Shown here one piece after another: positions 11,181 to 22,556 of a stretch of 64,000 nucleotides of DNA. The stretch is from positions 38,540,159 to 38,604,158 of the forward strand of contig NC_085871.1 in NCBI RefSeq assembly GCF_034702125.1. The letters run 5' to 3'. The notes under the pieces were generated by a model. The model was not told where the DNA came from. It saw nothing but the letters and a program-made list of their open reading frames with translations, and searched no databases. The position numbers and the translations under genes are program-made. Source of the stretch: Engraulis encrasicolus. Lineage: Eukaryota; Chordata; Actinopteri; Clupeiformes; Engraulidae. The first letter of the stretch is position 1; each line of letters starts with the position of its first letter.

Positions 11181-12619
11181 CCCTCTAGCTACCATAACGG
11201 CCGTGAACGTCCGGCTGGATCTGTACCAGAACGGCCGCGGCCGGCCGGAATATTTTCATATGAAAATACAGCTGAACGGCCGTCATCATGCAGTTTTTCC
11301 AGCTTTCAAACACTTTAGCTCAATATTACAGACCCTCCTCGATATACTTTCAGTATAAAAACGATATGTTTATATTATATTATTTTTCAGTATTTTAGAT
11401 TTTATTACGAGATGCGCCGCTTTATGCGATTTGGCAATCTGGCGTCAATTCAAATGACGGCCGTCCGAGATTGGATGGCTACAAACACAACCATTCTGTT
11501 TCTACAACCAATATACACTAAATATGAAAACTTCCAACCCTCTTCGATCTATTTTCATGGTCAACAGCACGTGTATGACTATTTAGGCTATTTTTAGATT
11601 ATGTTGTTTTATTAAGCTTATGAGATGGTGTTCAACTGTGATGAGTTCTGCCATGGTCCTAAATAGCAAACACAACTGTCCAGCCGATGTCTACACGCTA
11701 CATATTAAACATGTAAACTGTCTTCGGTGTGTTTTCAGAGTCAAACGACCATGTTGGTATCCAACTCTTATTTCCTGGAACAACTTACAGCGACAGCTCT
11801 GCGTAACAGCGCATCGTGAAGGAAGCGCAGCATGGAACAATTGGTTACTCATTTTGCGTGTCAGCTTTGGCAAAGCAGTCAAAGACTGTTACTACTCCAC
11901 GTTGTCCTTCATAAAAATGTGCGCGAAGACGTTGAGTTGAATGCTAACTTCCAATAATAGCCTACCAACGTGGTGTTTGTAGCACTTCAATTCCGGTCAA
12001 AGTCGGTGATGCCTGGCGCGTCTTACCTGTGCCAAATTGGGAAGGGAAACTTCCTAGAGCTCCATTCATGTCCTGTCTGCTATCGCGGACACTTCTCCGG
12101 TTATCCGTACACGTCTTTGGCATGGTTTAGTTCAAACATTATTAGCTAGTGTAGTCCATTACAGTTATACCGCTTGAAACCGCTTGAAAACAGGACTTTT
12201 GGGTGAACGACATTTGTTGTCGTCACATGATCATTGTTCAACTTTGACCCTGGATGGATGGATGGATAGACCAAGGATAGATAGATAGATGGATAGAGAG
12301 ATCGATAGATAGATAGGCCTAAATATATAGATATATAGATAGATAGGCCTAGATAATATCGGATTTTTATCACATTTTTATCATTTAATCCACATCAAAG
12401 GCACTCTATGGGAATACTGAACAATTAATTATCCATAAATGATATACCATTTGAAAGTGTGTTTTCTCTACTTTAATATGAAAGTAACTTGTAATTGACA
12501 CTTTTCATTTCTTTTCAAGTTATTTGACATTGTTTAGAATATGACAAAAATGTCAATTTTTCCTTAGAATTCCTGATAGGATTCCGGCCTATTCAAAAAA
12601 AATTCTGGTAGCTAGAGGG
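11181..12619. mobile_element. piggyBac-like non-autonomous element (TTAA TSD)
   Basis: It begins CCCTCTAGCTACCA and ends TGGTAGCTAGAGGG. TTAA lies on both sides (11177-11180 and 12620-12623). A CCC start and TTAA duplication are hallmarks of piggyBac transposons. The 1,439-bp interior has only short frames (for example 11620-11940) with no visible transposase motif, so I read it as non-autonomous. It is the innermost layer of the nest. Confidence 0.8.
12248..12355. repeat. GATA/GGAT simple repeat
   Basis: Runs of GGAT, then GATA, with interruptions inside the piggyBac-like element. The Ile/Tyr/Ser-rich open frame over it is an artefact. Confidence 0.9.
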
Positions 12620-14580
12620 TTAAGCTGGCTAGGGGAGGGTCATCCAAAAATGTTTGGCACATTTATTAGAAAAAAGCATTCCTACCTTGTTTGTATGCTT
12701 TGATGTAACATAGCCTCAGAAACGCTTCTCCATTTAGCTAAAATTGATCACAGATTCATACCCCGTTGTGTTCTGTTGTGTCGAAGAGCTATCATAAGTT
12801 ATCATAAGCTAAATCAAATTATAAATGTATGAAATGCCCCCGCGTTCGTGAAGTAGACTACTATAGTTTTCAAGAGGGCGCCTACAATAACATCCAGTAA
12901 GCTAGCAGCAGCGTTGGTCAATCAACGTTTGTCAAAAAAAATAAAAAATAAGGTAGAATAGGGCTATTTACTACTTCTCCATAGGGGAGGGTCATGCATT
13001 TTTTTGACAGCATCGCGGGGAGGGTCATCAAAGTTTTGAAGCTCGTTAGGGGAGGGTCATGCAAAATTTGACGATCAAAGGTGGACATCTTCCGGCGACC
13101 CCAAAAATAAATAACGAACAGTCCCTAACACACAACATATTTGAATATTTGAATTAAGCACCCTTCAAAACCCCTGAAAATGCTGCATATCAAACATGAA
13201 CTCTATCAAAGACACTTTGTCCTTAAAGCAAAAATGTGGGTTGAGACAAGTGCAGTATTTTGGGGTCAAAAAATATAGTTTTTTTGTGGTGTCACCCTAT
13301 GTTCCTGTTGCAATCATGAATTCAGACTACACTGAAATAATTTCCTTTGGTATCTATCTGAAATCTTGAGTATGGAAATTAATTATCCCTGTATGAAAAC
13401 CTAATGCTACATAATGTACTTAAGAGTTTACCTTGTGTAATCAAAGAAACGTACACTGTAGACTGGTGACGGCGGCCATATTGGATTCCTTCATTTTGAT
13501 GTACTATGCATTTATTTATACATCATATTGGCATTAAGCACCCTTCAAAAACTCTGAAAATGTTGCACATCAAACATGAACACCATCAAAGACAATATGT
13601 CCTTAAAGCAAAAATATGGGCAGAGAGAAGTGCAGTATTTTGGGGTCAAAAATCAGTGTTTTTTTGTGGTGTCATCCCATGTTCTACTGCCCATAACTAA
13701 AGAATGGAAAAAGGTAGACACAAACTTCTTTTTTCAGGTGAAAGTAGACAGTTCGGTGTAGTTTTCTGTAGTATTTGTGTTCACAGAGACAAAGAGCATT
13801 TTTTTCTGTGAATCTTGAAAGATTAGTAAAAATGTTAAAAATCGCTGACAATATGAGGCTCTCTGCTTTTAAAATGGCTGCCAGCCAATGACATAAGCAT
13901 TTTCTTCCAATCTGAGCTTAAATCTGATGACATAATGACTTTCCCCATGTCTGAAAACATAAAAATAAGTGCTATTTTCAAATTCATACCTTATTTAGTC
14001 CAAAAGAAAAGTGATTGCAGGATTTTAACACGGTGGCGGCGGCCATATTGGATTTTGCCCGTTTGAGGCATTTTGGTACATTTTTGCGTCCGGCATACGG
14101 CAGATTTGGATTCAGCACCCTTGAATACCCCTTAATCAGTTGTATGCCGAAAATTAACATGATTTGCCTTCAGGTGTCAACTTTTTGGAAAAATGACCCT
14201 GACTATCTGATCTAATTCCAAAGTGTAAGCATAACATAAAGGACAGTCCCAAAACATGTGGTGACCATATTGAAGATTGTGTAATCTCGGTTTATGTTGA
14301 CATTCGGTTCCTGCCATATCTTTGTCCCATATCGCTTGACGTAGCCTCATACAAGCAGATGCACATGTGCATGAGAATTCCTGTGCGTAACACAAAAGCT
14401 GCCACGTCTGTCTCTACCCACCACTGAAAATGCGTATGGTGTTGTGGGGAGGGAGGCTGATTTGCCTCTCGCAAGACAAGTGAAATAGTCGCTACATTCG
14501 TCCAGATTGAGCCTGAAAAGTCGCTAGATTATTTCTTTTGTCGCCAGAGGTGGCCAAAAGTTGCTAAATTGGCAACACTG

Positions 14581-16610
14581 CATGTGACATGTCACCTCGC
14601 CAATCACACATTGAAACTGTACTCATGCACTCATAACCATCAACGAGACCATGTTGCCAGGTTGCACAGCCTAGCTACTGGGGATCATTTAAGTTAGACA
14701 GGTAAGTCAAACAGTTACCTCATTCACATTCACCCGCACACACACACAAAAGAACAATCTGTGCACCACCAACCTTACCCCCTTCACAAAGGAGACCAAG
14801 AGAGACCCAACACCACCAACTTCCTGTTTATATAGGGAGCCATCTTGTCAAGCTGGGCACTTCCTGTCTCTCAGCGCCACAGCTCCCCCTCTGTCCTGGC
14901 CCAGTCATCACACCCACCCAATACATAGTCCATTCCGTTACACATGAACTAAGATACCTCACCTACACAAATAGTATGTGTCAGCTAAACTCAGTGGATC
15001 AGTCCGGACCCAGGGGTGATAGTGAAAAAAAAATCGTGAGCCTGAACTTTTTCCCCTGCTCAACGATGGCGACAAGATACTGCATTGTGACGTAACGGCC
15101 TATTTTGACACATCATTCAGACATTTAATAGCCTGTGTATGACCATTATTCAAGCCTGATCGTAGAAGAAAGCCCTGAACCTATAACAATTTCTGAGATA
15201 AGAATAACCTAATGGCTAATGATTATCAATGTTTTTATTTTTGAAAACTCTGTCAAGCCTGAAATCAGGCATGGAGCCTGAATACTATCAGCCCTGCAGA
15301 CCTAATGTCTCTGACCAGTAGGCCTGAACCTTAGCTATACTTGTTGCTTGGGCTACTCAGTTGGTGGGTGAGTGACCCGACACCTTGGCTAAGTTTACGA
15401 CAGGGCAGCTGTCCTAGTGGACTGAGCTCAAACGGATAGAGAGAATCCTAACAGTCAAATACCCCCATTTGAGAGTACAACTCCTCTGAAATAAAGGTAT
15501 TCTACATATGAAGATATTATATTAATGTCCAATAAATAAATGGTAAAAATGTTCCCCAAAAAACACAACACTCTTATCTCCAAAAAGTAGCTATCACCAC
15601 CCATTTCCACTGAGGATGAAGGCATGTGGGCACAGTAAGGTTCTGTAGATCAGCGTGACGTCATGCGCAACGCCATCTAGCGACTTTTTGGCAAGTTAAT
15701 AGCACGCTGACTTTGTTTTAGCAACACTGGTTGAGCCTGTACAAAGTTAGTCTAGAGGTCCTTGTCTTTCCTTTATTCTTTCCCAACACCATCAATTGTC
15801 TTTCCCCCCCATGAAACGGCGTAACACGTCATGAGTATAGGGAGGGAAAGTAATCTCATCGCCCCCTGCTGGCAACGTTCCAACCCCCTGCAACAAATGA
15901 ATGTTTTTTTTCTTTGAAAAATTACATCTCGGCCCTGACGACGAAGTAGAAGTAGTGGCAGTCATATTATGGGCATGTTGGCCCGTTTTATTGAATCAGG
16001 TGGTAAAATGTTCGGTTTTTCACTGATCTGAGCTGATTTTAATATTCTTTAAAAAGCTAATACAGAACTACTGACTGGCATGTGTGGCTTGTTTACTCCA
16101 TGTAATTAGCATAGCCAAATTAGCATAGCCAAACATGAGCCAGAGAGGTGGTTACTCGTCACCACAGAAGCCATCATATCTACTAGAGAATTTAAAACCA
16201 TACCAAAATGATCGCGTGTATATATGTGTAATAAGAAGACAATGTGGAACTCATAGGATTACAAGAATGTGAAGATATGCGAAGAACTTGCGTTCGTTCG
16301 CGTTCATTTGTTTCTCTGTGTTGTCAACGAGGCGCGAAGCACAGCATGCTGGGAGCTGTAGTCCGTTTCCGACCAGATTGGCACAATTTCTATTTTTCTT
16401 AAAAGGGCAAAAAATGACTTCAGATTTTCACAGGTAGTAGTTCATGCTATTGTGTACGCTGAAAAATGTGTCTGGTGTTATAGTTCCAAGTCATATCTTT
16501 GTGGGATTTTTTTTAAAAACTTGTCTATGGGAGTTTCAATAGGATCACCCTGGTGTTTGGAACGTAACCGCTAGGATCGCTGTTTTCCACTTTCCCTCCC
16601 AATTACCATC
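14581..16610. other. Non-coding stretch with repeat fragments
   Basis: No gene is recognised. Around 15640-15735 there is a reversed fragment of the CAGTGTTGCC family (TCAGCGTGACGTCATGCG ... GCAACACTG). The rest has no structure that I can name. Confidence 0.4.
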
Positions 16611-16616
16611 ACTCCT

Positions 16617-16925
16617 CAATGTTGCAAAAAAAATAATTAGACAAAGTCACTATTGATTCGCTGAAAAGTCGCTAGACGTCACAGTGTCACCAACGACATG
16701 CAGTACAAATGGGCAGTAGGCTACTAACTACTGTATGTACTGTGGATCAGAGCTAATCTGCAGCCCCGCTTAACCGTGGGGAACGCATCTGACTGCCAGC
16801 GACCGTAGAGTATAACCATGTAAAAAATGTGCCCTTTTAAAAGTCGCCAGCTGCACCACAAAGTTGCTAAATGAGGTTTTAAGTCGCCAGGGACGTGAAA
16901 AGGTAGCTAAATTGGTAATACTGCT
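16617..16925. repeat. Degenerate CAGTGTTGCC-family element
   Basis: The left end is AATGTTGCAAAA and the right end TTGGTAATACTG. Internal phrases (TCGCTGAAAAGTCGCTAG, AAAAGTCGCCAGCTGCACCA) match the hAT-like family. It is shortened relative to the 851-bp copy. No duplication is seen. Confidence 0.6.
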
Positions 16926-16955
16926 CAGGGTGAGGAGAAGAGTGGTGAGTGAGTG

Positions 16956-17099
16956 AGTGTTGCCAGGTGAGGCTGATCAAAACCCGCCTAGAATCACAAA
17001 ATCCCGCCCAATTCTATTGATTTCTATGGCAAAAAATGTTAAACCGCACAAGGCTAAGCAGCCCAATTGGGCGGGAAACAGCCCAATCTGGCAACACTG
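16956..17099. mobile_element. Short hAT-type MITE (TGTTGCCAG...CTGGCAACACTG)
   Basis: Its interior (AAACCCGCC, CCCAATTCTATTGATTTC, CAGCCCAATTGGGCGGGAAA) matches the copy at 26.0 kb, which has a target duplication. Here the left terminus merges into a GTGAGTGAGTG run and I cannot find a duplication. Confidence 0.65.
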
Positions 17100-17454
17100 C
17101 CTGTTGCCCAAGATTACAAGATATTGTCATGGTGGCACGAATTCAAAAATTCATAAGCAATAAAAAGGGGGTTGTGTTGCTCAATGAAGCAAAAACTGAA
17201 GAATGACATGTGCAATTGTAACTATCTATCTAGGAAAAGGAGATCAGTTGCGTATCTGGTCGCTAGGTTCGCAGGAGGACTGCTGTAGTAACTATTAATC
17301 ATTACAATATGACAAAACTGTCAGAAAGACCATTGTGCTTTCCATTCTACATGAAATTTGCCATTCTGTGTGTGTCCACAAAAACAAGGTTAACTGTGTC
17401 ACAGTCTGAAACCCCCTCCATAAATCAGGAATGGTTTGGTCTTACAGTAGGGAC

Positions 17455-17675
17455 ACATACACGCGACTTTGCGAACTTTGCCATTCATTCCTATGAGAGA
17501 GGCGAAGCGAAATTATTAAAGAAAGTTTAATGTTATGCAAATGAGGAGCGAATTTGCCTTCCGCGGCCCAATCAAATCAACAACATCACTGTTCCATTCC
17601 ATTTGATTCGCCGCGACGACCTGATGACGGTTGGATTTCGCCTCTCTTCGCTTCGCCTCCTATGTGTCCCTACCG
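17455..17675. mobile_element. Harbinger-like MITE, second copy of the 4.8-kb family
   Basis: TIRs are CAGTAGGGACACATA and TATGTGTCCCTACCG. TTA flanks both ends (17452-17454 and 17676-17678). It is inverted relative to the copy at 4765-5056. Confidence 0.75.
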
Positions 17676-17732
17676 TTAGGCCATACGAATATGGGAAGAC
17701 TTTTTGGTAAGTTTTGAGCTCCATCCTTCCAT

Positions 17733-18099
17733 AAGGGCCAAAACATACCAAGGCGGAACGGAACGGTCGCAGGACGGACGCGGTCTTTCTGCTTAGTTTT
17801 GGCCGGCGTGCTTTTCTCTGCCTTGCACACTGACAGCGTCGGCGTGCGCGGCCAGTCCTGTTCAAAACCCTCCCCACAGCTAAAGCTAGCGTGCTACTTT
17901 GCCATTCATTTGAATGAGACACCGCCGGTTGCCGGCGTGAAAAATACGCTCGAGTTCTATTTTCCAAATGCAGCGCTGACACTCGACTACCGCCGGTTGG
18001 TGTGTAAGGACAGATAGGTTTCAATGTATTTTCACCGACGCCGGTAAAAAACGCGGCCGTTCCGCGACGCTTTACCGCCTTGGTGTGTAAGACCCCTAA
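17733..18099. repeat. GC-rich terminal-inverted-repeat element
   Basis: The left sequence ACATACCAAGGCGGAACGG is mirrored at the right by CCGTTCCGCGACGCTTTACC and CGCCTTGGTGTGTAAG. The 178-aa minus-strand open frame here is a by-product of the high GC content. A fragment of the same family lies at 5165-5230. Confidence 0.6.
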
Positions 18100-18100
18100 G

Positions 18101-18580
18101 GGGGGCACCTAAGTCACGCCCTCTACTTCCTGGTTCATGGGGCATGGGGAGTCAAAAAATAATTATTGGCCTTGAAATTAGTGGGTTTTCGACACCAAAT
18201 CCACACCATACCTGTCAACCAGCACGAAGTTTTGCACGGACAGACAACGTATGCAACAAAACAACAAGAAGAAACTCATTGCACTCATTTCATTGTTTTG
18301 TTTCATTGCATTGTTTGCACACTGTAAAACGTGTGCTAAGGGATTTTAGACAAGACTGTCTGCACGCACGCTGTTGTGAAAAGCAGAGTAGAACGCACCG
18401 TCCGATCCGGATTTTGGCGTAAAATATGGGAATTTCCCCGAATTTTGGGAGCTCAAAGTTGACAGGTATGATCCACACCCTGGACCTCCACCTATGCACC
18501 ACAAATCCACCACGACTTGCCTTGTGCATTTCCATTCAATTTTTTGCAACTTATTCCCCCATGAACCAGGAAGTAGAGTG
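18101..18580. repeat. Inverted-repeat element, GGGGCACCTAAGTCACGCCC start
   Basis: The start GGGGCACCTAAGTCACGCCC is shared with the element at 59.2 kb. Inner arms at 18121-18146 and 18554-18578 (CTACTTCCTGGTTCATGGGG and complement) can pair. It is non-coding. Confidence 0.5.
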
Positions 18581-18701
18581 TGTGTATTGATTTCAGATAA
18601 GACTGTCTGCAACATGTCCTTTTTTTTCTCCCAGACTGGTAATAATGCGACAGCAGTAACAGTCACAGCAACAGCTACACCCGTCAGTGAATCAGCAGCC
18701 A

Positions 18702-19423
18702 TCAAGACAACAGGAGCACTTCCTGTTGTGGTGCAGGTTCTTCCTGTATTTGTTCAATCAAAGCATTCAAGACCAGCTTGACCTCCAATGGACCTACAAC
18801 CTCCAAGATGTTGTGCATGATGTCAGGGGCCACATTGTCAATGACATGGTAGAAGGACAAATAATTCAGGAAACTGTCTCTATTGAGCCCTGTCAATGAT
18901 GCATTTCCAATGACTGAGTCATCCCGATGGCTAAAACTCAGGGTCAAGAGTAATTTGGTTTTGTTGTACTTCTCTGTGCATTTTACACCACCGGCACACG
19001 TGATTACCAGAGAAGCTCTCTGTATAACCTAGGATGGCGTTAATCGCCAAATTATCTCCTAACACCTGAACAAGTTGCCAGATTCAAGAAAAAAAATCCC
19101 TCTTTTTCAAGGCCTTTCAATTCTTGCACAATTGGATGCAAAACGGCATCTATGCCATAAGTTTTGGCATCATCGGTCTTGTACACTGCTAAAAGAAAGA
19201 GTGAGCGTAGATTCGAGAGAAGGTCGGGTGGCAGACATTTCAATGCAAAATACACGAGACCCAGTTTGTGTAGCCCTGTTTTCGCACCAAGAGGGTTCAC
19301 CGTCTCACAGTCATCTGCATAGATTACTATGGGGATGGACAACTCCTTTGAGAGGAGAGGGTTATTTTTACAGAATTGTCCATCGTATAAATCCTGAAGG
19401 ACATTACCCTCTCTTTTGGTCAC
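18702..19423 (-). pseudogene. Decayed transposon-protein exons (transposase-like)
   Basis: Reading right to left, a segment with IPIVIYADDCETVNPLGAKT and LKCLPPDLLSNLRSLFLLAV runs into a poly-A tract near 19088. It resumes in another frame as QVLGDNLAINAILGYTES and HVCRWCK, then stops. A third segment follows (APDIMHNILEVVGPLEVKLV). I recall this arrangement (an ADD-type core, GDN-LG-ES, C-x-WC, APDIMHD-LE) from large uncharacterised fish proteins thought to derive from transposons, but I cannot name the superfamily. At least two frame breaks make it a pseudogene. It probably belongs with the exons at 19.7-21.0 kb on the same strand. Confidence 0.6.
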
Positions 19424-19654
19424 AAAACTAAAACTTTAATGAGAATAAGTTTCCACAAAATTTTTGAGTTTGTGGAACATGTTGGGGTTTACAGTGTAGG
19501 GATAAGGGATATGTGTTGTGGCCATTAAGCTATTACATGTGTATTAAATGAAATTGAGTATTTACGGAAGCAGCTGCAGCAGACAGTGGGCTGGTGGCCT
19601 ATGAAAGAGGATTTAACACAATGTCAAGTTGGGCGAATTAAATGTAATAGAAAA

Positions 19655-20145
19655 TTAGAAGATAGTCAGGGAAAACAGTATCCTATACCATACCATTTTG
19701 CCGCCTACCCCCTGACACATCACTGATATTGATGAAGGAAGGAGATGGTGACGATGATGGTAGCCAAGAGGGGTGGAGAAGTTGGTGTGGGTAGGGATTG
19801 AGGTAAAGGATACAGAAGGGAGGGTGGTGGAGTCGGTGGAGAAGTTGGTGTGGGTATAAATGAGGTTAGAGGATACAGAGGGGAGGGTGGTGGAATAGGT
19901 GGAGACTGTGTGGGTAGGGAGGGAGGTTATGGGGGGGTGGGGTACTAAAGGGTGGAGAGAGAAGAGAGAGGGGAAAAGAAGATTTAGGCTGAGAGGGGTG
20001 GACAAGGGGTTGATGGAAGTGGGGGGAAGGGAATGAAAAATTTTAGAGGGAGAGGGGAGTTGGTCCTGTTCTGCCTCAGAAGAGGACTCTCTTCCCCCGA
20101 GGGGGTTGAGCCAGACATTCCTCCTATTTGAAATAAGATCAACAT
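19655..20145 (-). pseudogene. Ser/Thr/Pro-rich exon remnant with ~65-bp repeats
   Basis: On the minus strand a splice-acceptor-like stretch near 20125 (TTATTTCAAATAG) opens a frame with GGMSGSTPSGEESPLL, then Pro/Ser-rich sequence. A frame change then leads to repeated phrases such as TTLPSVS and THTNFST. The DNA shows about three units of ~64-66 bp (GGTGGAGAAGTTGGTGTGGG at 19773 and 19837). Position and strand fit a disordered middle exon between the exons at 20.3 and 19.4 kb. No domain is recognised. Confidence 0.4.
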
Positions 20146-20304
20146 TAGAAGTTTAATCCAGAAAGAGAAGTTGGGCCAACACTGAACACTGATGAGCACC
20201 AAGGGAAAAGGTGAAGACCCAGAAGCACTCCAATTATCTGTTTGTGTTTGAAACATTAGGAGAACTTTGGTATTTAGAGCCATATTCTGTTCTTATTTAC
20301 TTAC

Positions 20305-20376
20305 TTTTGCGGGGCTTGTCCATGTCAGCGTCGGACTGCAGGTTCGCCGTCAGCTCCCCCTCCTTTGCCTTTTGGC
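20305..20376 (-). CDS. Putative internal exon of transposon-associated fish gene
   Basis: This is a 72-nt exon between CTAAAG and a strong donor GTAAGTAA on the minus strand. In phase 1 it reads KAKEGELTANLQSDADMDKP, resembling the charged stretch that follows the N-terminal segment in a family of fish proteins often ending in a DUF4806-type domain (recollection, not searched). The phase suits joining to the exon at 20.8-21.0 kb. The acceptor has a weak pyrimidine tract. Confidence 0.5.
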
Positions 20377-20836
20377 CTTTAGACACAAATAACAAATAAC
20401 ATTCATATCATTTACTATCATTAGTCAACTACTCTTCTCATTACTTTTATTATTGGACAATTATTCTTTTTATTGCTATTGCTAGTGGTATTACAAAGTA
20501 AATTACATTGAGAAGATCTAGTCTCTAGTCTCAACACAGGATATGGGTTACAAAGTGCTGGGAAAATAAAGAGAATAGAGGATTAACCGTTCAGTATGGT
20601 TAGTTTCATTGTCAAGGCAAACTATGTTGGAAAAGAAAGCCATAATAAGGAGTCATGATGTTTACATATTATTGTACAATACATTTCTTATAAAAGGTAC
20701 AGTAAAACTGTATAACTGAACTGAAAAACAGATTGTAGGCCAGCATTTTTAAAATCTGTAATAACAAAATAGCATAGAAACTGAGGTCAGTGAGTGAAAG
20801 ACAAGAGACTTTGCAAGAGTTAATTTCAGACCTATC

Positions 20837-21017
20837 GGTCGTGTGGAGCACCCTGGCCTTCCACCTCCTCCAGATGGGCTCGCTGGCCACCCTCAATAGC
20901 GTTTCGCAGGGCACTGCCCTTTAGGTTGTGTGGCCAGGTGCACTGGTCCCCCTCCACCCACAAGGAGGGGACCAGCTCCACCTCTTTGAGATTTACAAAG
21001 TCAACGACTGAGAACAT
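20837..21017 (-). pseudogene. First coding exon, decayed paralogue of 39.8-kb exon
   Basis: After an acceptor-like TTTTCCCGTAG the frame begins with ATG and reads MFSVVDFVNLKEVELVPSLW, then VEGDQCTWP. It aligns with the exon at 39809-39998 (EVE-VP-WVEGD-CTWP-L-G-AL-AI). The homologous donor has changed from TGGTAGGT to CGATAGGT, and the distal part is frameshifted (the expected PEPTWRR-like stretch is read out of frame). Flanking non-coding sequence (20.54-20.83 kb) also matches 39.05-39.80 kb, so the loci are duplicates. Confidence 0.6.
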
Positions 21018-21278
21018 CTACGGGAAAAGAATATTATATGTCACATACTACATAGAAACTTACCCGGTAGGTCAAATTATTTCAGCCAACAAGCTTATGA
21101 TTATGCCATAAAGGCAATATGTGTTACTTGCTCTTAAAAGGGTAAGGGGTATACTTAACCCACTGGCCTTGTTAAGTGCAATTATTTTAATCTTGCACAG
21201 TGGCTGGGCCTGGAAATGCATACATGCACTGCAGAGCCAAACCTTGTGCAAAATGTGTCAAGTCAAGTCAGCATGGGT

Positions 21279-21836
21279 CATACAAAGCTCTGCGTGGTTT
21301 CTCCCGGATCCCTTCAAGCACTCCAGACAGAGATTCCAGTGCTTGCACTGCCCGTGTCCCTAACCTAGCCTGCAACAGCAACACACAAGGAGCAAATACA
21401 ACACTAAAGCAACAGCACAACAGACAGCTCTGCGTGGTTTCTCCCAGATCCTTTCAAGCACTCCAGACAGAGTTTCCAGCGCGTTCACTGCCTGCATCCC
21501 TAACCTAGCCTGCAACAGCACAACAGACAAGGAGCAAATACGACACTAAAGCAACAGCACAACAGACAGCTCTGCGTGGTTTCTCCCGGATCCCTTCAAG
21601 CACTCCAGACAGAGATTCCAGTGCTTGCACTGCCCGTGTCCCTAACCTAGCCTGCAACAGCAACACACAAGGAGCAAATACAACACTAAAGCAACAGCAC
21701 AACAGACAGCTCTGCGTGGTTTCTCCCGGATCCCTTCAAGCACTCCAGACAGAGATTCCAGCGCTTGCACTGCCCGTCCCTAAACTAACCTGCAACAGCA
21801 ACACACAAGGAGCAAATACGACACTAAAGAAGAGGA
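21279..21836. repeat. ~142-bp tandem repeat, about four units
   Basis: Units begin CTCTGCGTGGTTTCTCCC near 21284, 21428, 21570 and 21712. They contain CTTCAAGCACTCCAGACAGA and end in CAACAGCA and GGAGCAAATAC. A stray partial unit lies near 22305-22340. Frames across it on both strands look protein-like only because the unit lacks stops. No palindromic core or spacer diversity supports a CRISPR. Confidence 0.85.
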
Positions 21837-22556
21837 GAAGTGACAGTAAATGCTTTCCACTCCCTAGTACTCAAAATTTGGGACACAGAAACAATTCCCA
21901 AAGAGTGTAACATAGGACTGCTTGCAAAGCTTAGGGAGGCATCAGCCACAGCAAGAACTGGAGAGGAATTATGTTATGTTACTAATTATCGCAGGCAAAG
22001 TAATGACAAGAGTAATCCTAGAAAGACTGAAGCCGAAACTAGACCTAAAAAGCAGGCTTTTGAGCTGAAAGATCATGGTATGACCAAATAGCCACGCTGA
22101 GAATAATAGAACAGTCTCTTGAGTGGAATTCCGGACTCTACAAGACAGAAAGTAAAGACCCCGAGACTCATGGCGAAGACGAACTTCAGCAAATTAACAT
22201 CACCTGGAATGAGGCCAATAGGAAAAACCTGTTGTCTGGAGGCAGTTAGTAGAAGCCCTATGCTCCACTCGGAACGAAGAGGAATAAGGAAAGGCAAGGC
22301 AAGGCCTTCAAGCACTCTAGACAAAGATTCCAGCGCGTGCCTGCGTTAACTTTGTTTTGCATCATTGCTTTGTGTGAAGTAGTGGTACTGCAACAAACTT
22401 ATCGCTATGTGGTAGCCTCACATATTTCTCAATATGTCTACTATGTGTCTCAATGACCTTCAGTTGAGGGGAAATATTTCCTACCACATAGATGCCCAAG
22501 TACTGTGAGTTGACAGGATACTCATAAAAAGGTAGCATTAATTGATATTCTCTTAA

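Larger units (their letters stand above)
11081..13125. mobile_element. PIF/Harbinger-like element, TIR GGGACTGTTCGTTATTTATT
   Basis: The 5' end GGGACTGTTCGTTATTTATT is matched by its complement ending GAACAGTCCC, with an extended inverted match through the GGGGTC-CGGAAG block. TAA is duplicated at 11078-11080 and 13126-13128, as expected of a Harbinger-type TWA target. Without the nested piggyBac-like element its own sequence is only about 600 bp. It contains repeated GGGGAGGGTCA phrases and no transposase. Confidence 0.75.
7336..14217. mobile_element. Insert with ~0.87-kb terminal inverted repeats
   Basis: The left arm at about 7394-8256 is repeated in reverse complement at about 13302-14175. 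Shared phrases include CAAATCATGTTAATTTTCGG, the ATATGGCCGCCGCCAC block and TGGCTGGCAGCCATTTTAA. The outermost ~60 bp of each side are diverged. The arms contain sub-repeats built around AAGCACCCTTCAAAA and CAATATGGCCGCCGYCAC; extra copies lie at 13140-13300 and, diverged, at 10870-11060. The host sequence breaks within ATACCC, with at most a 2-base overlap. No transposase is recognisable inside. Long-TIR DNA elements (fold-back, Polinton-like relics) are possible parents, but none is proven. Confidence 0.7.
6834..14580. mobile_element. hAT-like CAGTGTTGCC element split by a 6.9-kb insert
   Basis: The left part (6834-7335) matches the left half of the 851-bp element at 3790-4640, and the right part (14218-14580) matches its right half. 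It ends in GGCAACACTG. The left end is GAGTGTTGCC, and I find no 8-bp duplication, so the termini may have decayed or rearranged. Everything between 7336 and 14217 is later insertion. Confidence 0.7.

Noticed and set aside
17572..18108. Minus-strand frame of 178 codons
   Set aside because: It crosses a MITE boundary and a GC-rich inverted-repeat element; no domain is visible.
21279..21836. CRISPR-like array
   Set aside because: Units are ~142 bp with no short repeat/unique spacer alternation, and the genome is vertebrate.
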